A stretch of 64,000 nucleotides of DNA from an uncultured Bacilli bacterium (GTDB taxonomy: Bacteria > Bacillota_I > Bacilli_A > RF39 > UBA660), in assembly GCA_910584165.1 (NCBI GenBank), contig CAJTZU010000008.1, forward strand, positions 1-64,000, in the 5' to 3' direction. A program made the position numbers and the translations under genes. Under the pieces are notes generated by a model. It ran no database searches and was not told the origin of the DNA. It saw nothing but the letters and a program-made list of their open reading frames with translations. This document shows, piece by piece, positions 1 through 8,456 of this stretch; position 1 is the first letter of the stretch; each line of letters opens with the position of its first letter.

Positions 1-970
<970 letters not shown>

Positions 971-1040
971 CTATTAGTTATTTATATAAATTTGAAAAGG
1001 GTCCACATTATCATGTTTTCAGGGAATTATTTCCCAATTA

Positions 1041-1147
1041 AATTTGTAACGATAGCAAAGAGGATACACCTGTTCCCATCTCGAACACAGAAGTTAAGCT
1101 CTTTCACGCCGAAGATAGTGTAAGCGAAAATAGGTAGTTGCAAATTT
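1041..1147 (+). rRNA. rrf: 5S ribosomal RNA
   Basis: The conserved 5S core CCTGTTCCCATCTCGAACACAG followed by AAGTTAAGC lies at about 1069-1099. The ends can pair: ATTTGTAAC (1042-1050) with GTTGCAAAT (1137-1145) forms helix I, giving a ~105-nt RNA, a little shorter than the usual 115-120. It follows 23S after a ~70-base spacer. Helix I runs straight into a long T tract (from 1145), so the same stem may end transcription of the rRNA operon. End positions are estimates from pairing. Confidence 0.9.
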
Positions 1148-1207
1148 TTTTTTTGCTTTTTTTGCTTTACATTTTTGAACAGGAAAGATTATACATTTTT
1201 AAAATTA

Positions 1208-1237
1208 TTGCAATAATAGTTTTTTTTTTGCTATAAT
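1208..1237 (+). promoter_or_regulatory. sigma-A type promoter of the tsaE operon
   Basis: TTGCAA (1208-1213), an 18-base spacer and TATAAT (1232-1237). The -10 lies only 19 bases before the tsaE start codon, so the 5' UTR would be very short. Confidence 0.7.
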
Positions 1238-1255
1238 ATAAATAGGTGATTAGAA

Positions 1256-1705
1256 ATGGAGTATAAGATTACAACAAATGGTGAATTAGAGACAATTGAA
1301 TTAGCACAGAATTTTGAATCAGAGAAATTTCCAGATATGATTATCTGTTTAAATGGAGAGTTGGGAAGTGGAAAAACAATGTTTGTAAAAGGCATTGCTA
1401 ATGCTTTAGGAATTCAAGAAACTATTACTTCTCCTACTTTTAATATTATAAAAGAATATGAGGGTGAATTACCCTTATATCATCTAGATGTTTATCGTTT
1501 AGATGGGGAAACGAATGGAATTGGTATTGACGAATACTTTTCAAAGGGTGGTGTTGTCGTAATTGAATGGGCAGATACTATAAAAAATATTTTACCTGAG
1601 GAAAGATTAGATATAAAATTTAAAGTTGTTGGTGAAAATAAGCGTGTTTTAGTGATAACACCACATGGTCAAAAATATGAAGAGTTGTGTGAGGCGGTAT
1701 TGTGA
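1256..1705 (+). CDS. tsaE: tRNA t6A37 threonylcarbamoyl transfer ATPase TsaE
   Basis: TsaE is the small ATPase that, with TsaB and TsaD, makes N6-threonylcarbamoyladenosine at position 37 of ANN-decoding tRNAs in the cytoplasm. The 149-residue length is typical. A P-loop GELGSGKTMFVKG sits near residues 34-46, SPTFNII follows near 60, and the family motif HLDVYRL and IEWAD are in the C-terminal half. The ATG is preceded by AGGTGAT. It is the first gene of a tight operon: its TGA stop overlaps the GTG start of tsaB by four bases. Identification is firm because tsaB and tsaD are in the same operon. Confidence 0.95.
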   Translation: MEYKITTNGELETIELAQNFESEKFPDMIICLNGELGSGKTMFVKGIANALGIQETITSPTFNIIKEYEGELPLYHLDVYRLDGETNGIGIDEYFSKGGVVVIEWADTIKNILPEERLDIKFKVVGENKRVLVITPHGQKYEELCEAVL

Positions 1706-2319
1706 GAAGTTTATTGATAGATACTTCTTCCTTTTTTATGCATGTAGCAGTTTTGGAAGATAAAAATGTTCTTTATCATTTTAAGGAAGAGATAAAGATG
1801 GATATGGCCTCTAGGATTGTTCCTGTAATTGAAGAGGCGTTCCAAAATTTATCTTTTAAGATAGAGGATATTGATAAAATATTTGTAGTAAATGGTCCTG
1901 GTTCTTTTACTGGCATTAGAGTAGGAGTGACGGCAGCTAAGATGATTGCATGGGCCTTAAAAAAGGATATTATTACTTTATCTAGTTTAGAATTTTTGGC
2001 AACTACTTCTGTTGATAAAAAATATCATATTCCAGCAATTGATGCGAGACGGGGATACGTGTATGCTGGTGTATATGATTCTGAGCTAAACTGTATTTTG
2101 AAAGATCAATATATTTTATATACAGAATTATCTTCTTATTTTGAGGAAGGTACTATTATTAGCCATGATAATTTAGAAAATAGTGTTAGACCAAAAGAGG
2201 ATATTGTTAAAATTGTTGAAAAGCATGCTGATGATGCCCCTTTAAATCCTCATGAGGTTAAACCAAACTATCTGAAATTGACAGAGGCTGAAGAAAAAAA
2301 GTTAGCAGGTGCTCAATGA
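1702..2319 (+). CDS. tsaB: t6A biosynthesis protein TsaB
   Basis: TsaB is the catalytically inactive TsaD paralogue that dimerises with TsaD in the t6A complex. The 205-residue protein opens with LLIDTSS and contains the family motif VNGPGSFTGIRVG near residues 64-76, as in the ASKHA-fold N-terminal domain; the C-terminal domain is somewhat short against ~230 residues in B. subtilis. The GTG start overlaps the tsaE stop (GTGA), with GAGGCGG upstream as ribosome site. Its own TGA stop overlaps the ATG of the following acetyltransferase, so the genes are translationally coupled. Confidence 0.95.
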   Translation: MRSLLIDTSSFFMHVAVLEDKNVLYHFKEEIKMDMASRIVPVIEEAFQNLSFKIEDIDKIFVVNGPGSFTGIRVGVTAAKMIAWALKKDIITLSSLEFLATTSVDKKYHIPAIDARRGYVYAGVYDSELNCILKDQYILYTELSSYFEEGTIISHDNLENSVRPKEDIVKIVEKHADDAPLNPHEVKPNYLKLTEAEEKKLAGAQ

Positions 2320-2729
2320 TTAGAAAAGCAATACATGCAGATTTTCCTAAATTATGTGAATATTATAGAGAATTTGATGAATCTGGAGTAGATTTATTTA
2401 ATAGTAGACCTTTTTCTACTATGATGGTTTATGAAGAAAATAATAAAATAGAGGGTTTTATTAATTATAGTATTATTTATGATAGAGTGGAGATTGATTA
2501 TATTTATGTAGATCAATCTTATAGGAGAAAAAATATTGCTTCAAAATTATTGCAATTTTGTATTGATGAAGCTATAAAATGTGGATGTACTAATATCACA
2601 TTAGAGGTTAATGAGCATAATAAAAGTGGTATGGGGCTTTATGAAAAATTTCAATTTAAAAAAGCTGCTACAAGGCCTAGATATTATCATGGCGAGGATG
2701 CCATATTAATGATAAGAGAGTTGATGTAA
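2316..2729 (+). CDS. rimI: RimI-like GNAT N-acetyltransferase
   Basis: A 137-residue GNAT-fold acetyltransferase. The acetyl-CoA loop reads YRRKNIASKLL (about residues 68-78; the usual Gly of R-x-x-G-x-A is Asn here) and the C-terminal beta-bulge region carries NKSGMGLYEKFQF, close to the NxxAxxLYEKxGF of RimI. The gene lies between tsaB and tsaD, where rimI is found in many Firmicutes, so N-terminal acetylation of a ribosomal or other protein is the likely role, though substrate is not proved by sequence. ATGA overlap with tsaB. Confidence 0.85.
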   Translation: MIRKAIHADFPKLCEYYREFDESGVDLFNSRPFSTMMVYEENNKIEGFINYSIIYDRVEIDYIYVDQSYRRKNIASKLLQFCIDEAIKCGCTNITLEVNEHNKSGMGLYEKFQFKKAATRPRYYHGEDAILMIRELM

Positions 2730-3734
2730 GTGAATGATGTATATATATTAGGAATAGAGTCTAGTTGTGATGAAACAAGTGTTTCTATTGTAAAAAATGG
2801 ATGTGAAGAAATAGCTACAGTTGTTCTTTCACAAATAGATACTCATGCTAATTATGGAGGGGTTGTGCCAGAGATAGCTAGTCGTATGCATGTAGAAAAT
2901 ATTACTATTGTTGTTGAGGAGTGTTTATCTAGAGCTCAAATGACGATGGATGAGATTACTGCTATAGCAGTTACGTATGGACCTGGATTAATTGGTTCTT
3001 TATTAATAGGAGTAGTAGCTGCTTCTACTTTAGCTTATATTTTTCATAAACCATTGGTTCCAGTTCATCATATTGCGGGTCACATTTATGCGAATAACTT
3101 AGAAAAGAAAATGGAATTTCCGTTAATTGCTTTAGTAGTAAGTGGTGGTCATACAGATTTAATTTATATGAAAGATAACTATTGCTTTTCTAAGATTGGT
3201 GGTACATTAGATGATGCGGTTGGCGAAGCCTATGATAAAGTTGCTCGTGTTGCTAGTATTCCTTATCCAGGAGGTCCATTAGTAGATAAGTTGTCCTATG
3301 AAGGTGTAGATGCTTATCCACTTCCTTTACCATTAGATGATGACAGTTATAATTTTAGTTTTAGTGGATTAAAGAGTGCTGTTATCAATTTAGTACATAA
3401 TGAGGAGCAAAGAGGTAATACTGTAAACAAAGCAGATTTAGCCTGTTCTTTTCAAAGCAGAGTAGTAGAAATATTAACAAAGAAGACAATGAGAGCATTG
3501 AAAGAATATGATGTAAAGAATTTAATAGTTGCAGGTGGCGTAGCAGCCAATAGTGGTATTAGAAATAGATTAAAAGAACTATGTCAAGAGCAAAGTGTAA
3601 ACTTAACAGTTCCATCGTTAAAGTATTGTACAGATAATGCTGCTATGATAGCTACTGCTGGTTATTTTGCATACAATCTTGGTAGAAGAGCAGGATATGA
3701 TTTAAAGGCTTTAGCGACTACTAAATTGAATTAA
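2730..3734 (+). CDS. tsaD: tRNA N6-adenosine threonylcarbamoyltransferase TsaD
   Basis: TsaD (Kae1/YgjD family) transfers the threonylcarbamoyl group to A37 of tRNA. The 334-residue protein has all landmarks: GIESSCDETSVSIV at the N terminus, the iron-binding HHIAGHIYAN near 112-121, SGGHTDL, GGTLDDAVGEAYDKVAR, SFSGLKSAV, VAGGVAANS and CTDNAAM at the C terminus. The start is GTG directly after the rimI stop codon; no better ATG exists in frame. It is the last of the t6A genes, 12 bases ahead of a nucleotidyltransferase-like gene. Confidence 0.97.
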   Translation: MNDVYILGIESSCDETSVSIVKNGCEEIATVVLSQIDTHANYGGVVPEIASRMHVENITIVVEECLSRAQMTMDEITAIAVTYGPGLIGSLLIGVVAASTLAYIFHKPLVPVHHIAGHIYANNLEKKMEFPLIALVVSGGHTDLIYMKDNYCFSKIGGTLDDAVGEAYDKVARVASIPYPGGPLVDKLSYEGVDAYPLPLPLDDDSYNFSFSGLKSAVINLVHNEEQRGNTVNKADLACSFQSRVVEILTKKTMRALKEYDVKNLIVAGGVAANSGIRNRLKELCQEQSVNLTVPSLKYCTDNAAMIATAGYFAYNLGRRAGYDLKALATTKLN

Positions 3735-3746
3735 AGAGGTGGATTT

Positions 3747-4484
3747 ATGAAGTGTATTTTATTATGTGCAGGATATTCTATGGATGAGAATCTAAAGTTG
3801 AAGGAAACAGCTAGTTCATTAGTAGAAATTCATGGGAAACCACTTTTAAATTACACCATAGAGAATTTAGAAAATATTGATGAATTAAATGAAATTCTAA
3901 TTGTTACAAATGGTATTTATTATCAAAAATTTTTAGAATGGAAGGATAAATATTCTTTTCATAAGAAAATAAAAATTATTAATGATAATACTACTTCTAG
4001 TGAAGCAAAATTGGGTGCAATTGGAGATATTCGATATACTATCAATTTAGAAAATATTGATGAGGATATTCTTGTGTTAGCTGGAGATATTTTCTTTGAT
4101 TTTTCTTTTAGACATTTTGTAAAATTTTATCATGAAAAAAATACTTCTGTTATTGCTGGTATGCCATCATTGGAACAAGATGATTTAAGCCGTTATGGTG
4201 TGATTGAAGAAAAAGATGGATTAGTAATAGGTATGGAAGAAAAATCTTTAGATCCGAAAGGAACTATGATTTCTTTAGCTGCCTATATTTATCCGCGTGA
4301 TGTTCTTAGGGATTTTGAATATTACCTAAGCGAAGGAAATAAAACTACTTATCCTGGTTATTTCGTAGAATATCTTTATAATATAAAACCAGTTTATGTT
4401 TATGAAATTATTGGTAATTATTATGATGTAAAAAGTTTACATTCTATTCAGAAAATAGAAGCTAAACTTTACAGCATTATTTGA
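3747..4484 (+). CDS. NTP-transferase family sugar nucleotidyltransferase-like protein
   Basis: A 245-residue protein with the Rossmann-like NTP-transferase fold: LLCAGY at the N terminus, HGKPLLNYTIENL near 32, and the metal-binding LVLAGD near residues 109-114. The canonical GGxGTRLxPxTxxxPK signature is degenerate (CAGYSMDENLKLKE), so nucleotide choice cannot be predicted. Length equals a bare nucleotidyltransferase domain with no C-terminal extension. It sits 12 bases after tsaD with an AGAGGTGG ribosome site and is probably co-transcribed. Its stop codon overlaps the -35 of the next promoter. Likely substrates are a sugar-1-phosphate or a choline phosphate, undetermined. Confidence 0.65.
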   Translation: MKCILLCAGYSMDENLKLKETASSLVEIHGKPLLNYTIENLENIDELNEILIVTNGIYYQKFLEWKDKYSFHKKIKIINDNTTSSEAKLGAIGDIRYTINLENIDEDILVLAGDIFFDFSFRHFVKFYHEKNTSVIAGMPSLEQDDLSRYGVIEEKDGLVIGMEEKSLDPKGTMISLAAYIYPRDVLRDFEYYLSEGNKTTYPGYFVEYLYNIKPVYVYEIIGNYYDVKSLHSIQKIEAKLYSII

Positions 4485-4509
4485 CAATATAGGGTATGTG
4501 TGCTATTAT
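4481..4509 (+). promoter_or_regulatory. strong sigma-A type promoter of the SPFH gene
   Basis: Consensus TTGACA (4481-4486), 17-base spacer, TATTAT (4504-4509). The -35 overlaps the stop codon of the preceding gene. Expected start near 4516, 17 bases before the ATG. Confidence 0.8.
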
Positions 4510-4532
4510 AACGTTAGAAAAGAGGGAACTTT

Positions 4533-5777
4533 ATGGCAGATCAAAATCAAAACTCACAACAAAATCAACAGCAAAATAGTCCAGCAGAATTAGTAAGAGG
4601 TGTTGTTGGATTTTTCAGTACAGTGAAAGGTTCAAAAGTAAAAATTGTTTATACAAATGTATTTACGGGTAAAATCAAAGTAAAATCAGGAGGTTTATTT
4701 TTTAATTTTCCATGGAGAACTTCTCCTGTAGAAATTTCTTTAGAGCAACATAAAATAGATACAGTATGTAGGAAAACTACTACGAGAATAGGAAATGATG
4801 TTGGTCCAGAAGTGGATTATGACACAGATTATTTTATTAAAGTGGTAGATCCTAGTAAATTTATGGATTCATCTTATTCTCAATCAGTAGAGCAAGTAAG
4901 AAAAAATATTGGAGAGATATTGGACCAAAAGATTCAGGACTATATAAGAAGTAGTGAATATGATACTCTTATTCACCAACCATCTATAGATTTTTTAGAT
5001 CAAATAGGTAAAAGAACAAGTACTGGTGCTTTCCCAACTGGTTCTTTAAATCAATTTTTATTAGAACAGTATGGTATAGAAGTTGCTCATGTTACGTTTA
5101 AAATTAGATTATCAAAAGAAATACAAGATGCAATCAATGCTAGAAAACAAGCATCAGAGCAGGCAAAAGCAGAGGACGAAAAAAGAAAAGTAAAAGTTAC
5201 AGCAGCAAAAGCTGATGCAGAAGTAAAGAAAATTCAAGCAGAAACTGATGCTAACGTCGCAAGATTAATGGGAGAAGCATCAGGAGCTGCATTGCGCTCA
5301 GAATTAGAAGCTTATAAGGGTATAATACCTGATGAGCAAATGGGAAGTGTTGTTCAAGCAAGAGAAATAGCTAAAAGTAAAGGTACAATTATTCATTCTG
5401 TAGGAGGAAGTACTGCAACGACTGATGCACTAACTACAGGAATGATGATGGGAAGAGGTTTTGCAATGCAAAATACAGAACAACCAGTTCAACAGCAGCA
5501 ACCACAGCAACAACCACCTGCCCAACAGCAACCACAACAACAGCCACCTGCTCAGCAACAACCACCTGCCCAACAGCAACCACAACAACAGGCACCATCT
5601 CAAGTAGATTGGTCTGCAGTTTCAGATGATGAATATTTAACTGCTGAAGATAGCGCTCAGTTGGCTGCTGAACGAAAAACAACAATTTTACCAGGCGGTA
5701 GATATCATATTTCTTATTTAACTGAAGAGGAAAAGAAGAGATATTGTGTAGCATCTGCTAAAGGAAAAACTAAATAA
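4533..5777 (+). CDS. SPFH/band-7 domain protein with Pro/Gln-rich tail
   Basis: A 414-residue protein. After a Gln/Asn-rich start (residues 1-17) there is an SPFH-like domain (about 35-215: a beta-rich stretch, then AINARKQASEQAKAEDEKRK) followed by the charged alanine-rich coiled coil typical of prohibitin/stomatin relatives (about 210-260). Residues ~310-353 are a low-complexity QQQP/QQPPA repeat. The end, from about 355, is a small domain with a DDEY motif. No clear transmembrane segment or signal peptide is seen, so it probably lies on the inner face of the membrane or in large oligomers. Own strong promoter and own terminator: monocistronic. Cellular role unknown. Confidence 0.75.
   Translation: MADQNQNSQQNQQQNSPAELVRGVVGFFSTVKGSKVKIVYTNVFTGKIKVKSGGLFFNFPWRTSPVEISLEQHKIDTVCRKTTTRIGNDVGPEVDYDTDYFIKVVDPSKFMDSSYSQSVEQVRKNIGEILDQKIQDYIRSSEYDTLIHQPSIDFLDQIGKRTSTGAFPTGSLNQFLLEQYGIEVAHVTFKIRLSKEIQDAINARKQASEQAKAEDEKRKVKVTAAKADAEVKKIQAETDANVARLMGEASGAALRSELEAYKGIIPDEQMGSVVQAREIAKSKGTIIHSVGGSTATTDALTTGMMMGRGFAMQNTEQPVQQQQPQQQPPAQQQPQQQPPAQQQPPAQQQPQQQAPSQVDWSAVSDDEYLTAEDSAQLAAERKTTILPGGRYHISYLTEEEKKRYCVASAKGKTK
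5481..5597 (+). repeat. in-gene Pro/Gln codon repeat (QQQP, QPPAQ units)
   Basis: Imperfect tandem units built from CAACAGCAACCA and CAACCACCTGCC encode the Pro/Gln-rich linker of the SPFH protein. The long complementary frame on the minus strand over this stretch (Val/Ala-rich) is a shadow of the repeat. Confidence 0.85.
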
Positions 5778-5798
5778 GGAACATGTGTTCCTTTTTTT
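5778..5798 (+). terminator. Rho-independent terminator of the SPFH gene
   Basis: GGAACA (5778-5783), TG loop, TGTTCC (5786-5791), then seven T. It starts immediately after the stop codon. Confidence 0.85.
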
Positions 5799-5853
5799 AT
5801 GCTTTCACGAAATTTACTTGTTAGAATATACTATGTTGTGAAGGAGGAAGAAA

Positions 5854-6840
5854 ATGAGAAAAATAGTAATTCCGATTATTTGTGTATTTTTACTACTTTC
5901 TATTTTTGTATTAGAGATTTTTACTAAAAAAACGGATAATAAAAATTTAGAAAAGTTAAAAGTAGCAGAGGTAACACATAGTATTTTTTACACACCAATG
6001 TATATAGCAGATGCCTTAGGTTATTTTGAGGAAGAAGGCTTAGATGTAGAAATTATATTAACGAGTGGTGCTAATAATGTGGCAGCAGCAGTTATGAGTA
6101 AAGATGTCCAAATAGGATTTTGTGGAAGTGAGCAAACTTTATATATTTATAATGAAGGAGCAAAAGATTATTTAGTTAACTTCGCTGGTATGACAAAGCG
6201 CGATGGAAGTTTTTTAGTTTCTAGAAAACCAATAGAAAATTTTGATATCAAAAAGTTAGAAGGTGTAATTTTAGGTGGAAGGCAAGGCGGTATGCCAGCA
6301 ATGACTTTAAATTATACTTTACATGAAAATGGAGTAACTTCTTTAAAAGTAGATACTAGTGTAGACTTTGCTTCTTTATCTGGAGCATTTATTAGTGGTC
6401 AGGGAGACTTTGTTACTTTATTTGAACCAAATGCTTTAAACTTAGAAAAAGAAGGATTTGGTTATGTTGTAGCCTCTATAGGGGAATTAGGGGGAGAAGT
6501 CCCTTATACGTCTTTTAATGCTTTAAAAAGTTATATTGAAGAAAATCCAAAAACAATAGAAAAATTTACAAGAGCAATTCAAAAAGGATTAGATTATACT
6601 TTTGAACATTCGCCACAAGAACTTTCTAAATTGTTAGTAAATTATTTTCCAGATATTACTTTAAATGATATTGAAGAAACTGTAGAGCGTTATAAAAAAA
6701 GTGATTCTTGGTATAAAACAACTTATATAACGGAAACTGGATATAATCATATGCAAGAAATTGTAGATTATAATGGTTTCTTAACAAAAAGGGTAGACTA
6801 TTCTATTTTAGTCGATAATACCTATAATCATGAAAAATAG
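5854..6840 (+). CDS. NitT/TauT-type ABC transporter substrate-binding protein (NMT1/THI5-like)
   Basis: A 328-residue periplasmic-binding-type protein of the SsuA/THI5/NMT1 superfamily. Residues 5-23 form a hydrophobic anchor; no lipobox cysteine is placed to make a lipoprotein, so it is probably an uncleaved N-terminally anchored binding protein. The mature part has the family pattern: FYTPMYIADALGYFEEEGLDVEI near 45, AAVMSKDVQIGFCGSEQ near 82, and the C-terminal lobe with FTRAIQKGLDY. It overlaps the ATPase gene by 11 bases. Substrate is unknown; thiamine precursors, nitrate-like anions, taurine or alkanesulfonates are all transported by this family. AAGGAGGAAG ribosome site. Confidence 0.85.
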   Translation: MRKIVIPIICVFLLLSIFVLEIFTKKTDNKNLEKLKVAEVTHSIFYTPMYIADALGYFEEEGLDVEIILTSGANNVAAAVMSKDVQIGFCGSEQTLYIYNEGAKDYLVNFAGMTKRDGSFLVSRKPIENFDIKKLEGVILGGRQGGMPAMTLNYTLHENGVTSLKVDTSVDFASLSGAFISGQGDFVTLFEPNALNLEKEGFGYVVASIGELGGEVPYTSFNALKSYIEENPKTIEKFTRAIQKGLDYTFEHSPQELSKLLVNYFPDITLNDIEETVERYKKSDSWYKTTYITETGYNHMQEIVDYNGFLTKRVDYSILVDNTYNHEK

Positions 6841-7582
6841 TATTTTGCATATACAAGATTTACGAAAGACGTATTATACAGTTGAAAAGGAGACTTTAGC
6901 AGTAGATAATTTTTCTATGGATTTGAATGAAGAAGAATTTGTTGCAATTGTTGGACCATCTGGTTGTGGAAAGTCAACTATTTTATCTATTCTTTGTGGC
7001 TTAGAAGATAAGACATCTGGTGAAATAGAATATGATGGAAAAAAAATAGGATATATGCTACAAACCGATGCTTTATTTGATTGGCTAACTATTTTAGACA
7101 ATTGCTTATTAGGGTTAAAAATAAAAAATGAATTAACAGAAGAGAAAAAAGAATATGTTATTTCATTATTGAAAAAGTATGGCTTAGGGGATTTTATGAA
7201 TAGTTTTCCAAAACATTTATCAGGGGGAATGAGGCAGAGAGTAGCGTTAATTAGAACCTTAGCTATAAAGCCAGAAATTCTTTTAATGGATGAGCCATTT
7301 AGTGCTTTAGATTATCAATCTAGATTAGTGATTTCAGATGATATTTTTAAAATATTGAGAGCAGAAAAAAAGAGTCTGATTATGGTGACTCATGATATAG
7401 CAGAAGCTGTTTCTATTTGTGATAAAGTAATTGTATTATCAGAAAGGCCTTGTATTGTAAAAAAAGTTTTTAATATTAAATTTCCAAATTCATCAACACC
7501 TATAGAAAATAGAAAAGCGATAGAATTTTCTGAATATTATGAGCAAATATGGAAGGAAATTGATTATGAGCAAGGCACATAA
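6830..7582 (+). CDS. NitT/TauT-type ABC transporter ATP-binding protein
   Basis: A 250-residue ABC ATPase that powers the adjacent permease. Walker A GPSGCGKST is near residues 43-51, the Q-loop in YMLQTDAL near 74-81, the signature LSGGMRQRVAL near 126-136, Walker B ILLMDEPFSALD near 146-157 and the switch His in MVTHDI near 183-188. The motif set is complete, so the protein should be active. It is sandwiched between the binding protein and the permease with overlapping coding regions, which implies translational coupling in one transport operon. Confidence 0.93.
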   Translation: MKNSILHIQDLRKTYYTVEKETLAVDNFSMDLNEEEFVAIVGPSGCGKSTILSILCGLEDKTSGEIEYDGKKIGYMLQTDALFDWLTILDNCLLGLKIKNELTEEKKEYVISLLKKYGLGDFMNSFPKHLSGGMRQRVALIRTLAIKPEILLMDEPFSALDYQSRLVISDDIFKILRAEKKSLIMVTHDIAEAVSICDKVIVLSERPCIVKKVFNIKFPNSSTPIENRKAIEFSEYYEQIWKEIDYEQGT

Positions 7583-8357
7583 ACTTTATTTAAGAAAAAT
7601 AAAAAGAAAAAAATATACCATTCTTTTTTTTCAGATTTTACTGTTTTTCTTTTTGATAGGAATGTGGCAAATAGCCGCTGATAAAAATATTATCAATGCT
7701 TTTATTACATCTAGCCCTTTACGTGTCATTCGTACAATAAAGTCTTTATATGAGCAAGGTACTTTGTTTCATCATATATGGATAACAGCTTACGAAACAA
7801 TAATTAGTTTTCTCTTAGGCACTTTTATTGGTTTAGTAGTGGCTATTATTCTTTGGTGGTTTCATGCTTTGGCCAAAGTTTTAGAACCTTATTTTACTGT
7901 TTTAAATAGCCTTCCAAAAGTAGCATTAGGTCCTATCATTTTAATATGGTGTGGAGCTAATATATCTTCTATTATTTTTATGGCAATGTTAGTTTCTGTA
8001 ATTGTTGCGATATTAAATATTTATCAAGGATTTTGTAATGTTGATGAGCAAAAAATAAAACTTTTAAAATCTTTGGGAGCAAGTAAATGGCAAATTTGTT
8101 TTTATCTAGTCTTTCCAAGTAATTTTAAAAATATTATTGGTACGTTAAAATTAAATATTAGTATGTGTTTAATAGGTGTCATTATGGGAGAATTTTTAGT
8201 ATCGAAAGAGGGTATTGGATATCTCATAATGTATGGCTCACAAGTATTTAATTTAAATTTAGTAATGAGTGGGATTGTTTTACTTTCATTATTAGCAACT
8301 TTTCTTTATATGATTATTAGTTGGATAGAAAAATTATATGTATCTAAAAGACCATAA
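7566..8357 (+). CDS. NitT/TauT-type ABC transporter permease
   Basis: The membrane subunit of the transporter, about 263 residues with six hydrophobic segments and the cytoplasmic EAA-like loop KLLKSLGASKWQICFYLVFP, which docks on the ATPase. An earlier in-frame ATG exists at 7539 but lacks a ribosome site; the ATG at 7566 is preceded by GGAAGGAAAT and gives the basic N terminus MSKAHKLYLRKIKRKK, so it is chosen. The gene overlaps the ATPase gene by 17 bases and is followed by a terminator. Confidence 0.88.
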   Translation: MSKAHKLYLRKIKRKKYTILFFQILLFFFLIGMWQIAADKNIINAFITSSPLRVIRTIKSLYEQGTLFHHIWITAYETIISFLLGTFIGLVVAIILWWFHALAKVLEPYFTVLNSLPKVALGPIILIWCGANISSIIFMAMLVSVIVAILNIYQGFCNVDEQKIKLLKSLGASKWQICFYLVFPSNFKNIIGTLKLNISMCLIGVIMGEFLVSKEGIGYLIMYGSQVFNLNLVMSGIVLLSLLATFLYMIISWIEKLYVSKRP

Positions 8358-8377
8358 AAAAGGATTTATCCTTTTTT
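8356..8377 (+). terminator. terminator of the ABC transporter operon
   Basis: AAAAAAGGAT (from 8356), a short loop, ATCCTTTTTT to 8377; U-rich on both strands, so it may work in both directions. Confidence 0.75.
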
Positions 8378-8383
8378 ATTTTT

Positions 8384-8416
8384 GCACAAAATAAAAATAG
8401 TTCTAGAAACTATTTT
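8384..8416 (-). terminator. terminator of ackA
   Basis: On the minus strand AAAATAGTT (8416-8408), five-base loop, AACTATTTT (8402-8394), followed by TATTTTGT. It stands downstream of the ackA stop. Confidence 0.7.
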
Positions 8417-8456
8417 GAGTAAAAGTTATTTTCTTTTATTCGTTTTTTAAATAAAT

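Noticed and set aside
5434..5754. Val/Ala-rich minus-strand open frame
   Set aside because: It is the complement of the Pro/Gln codon repeat in the SPFH gene.
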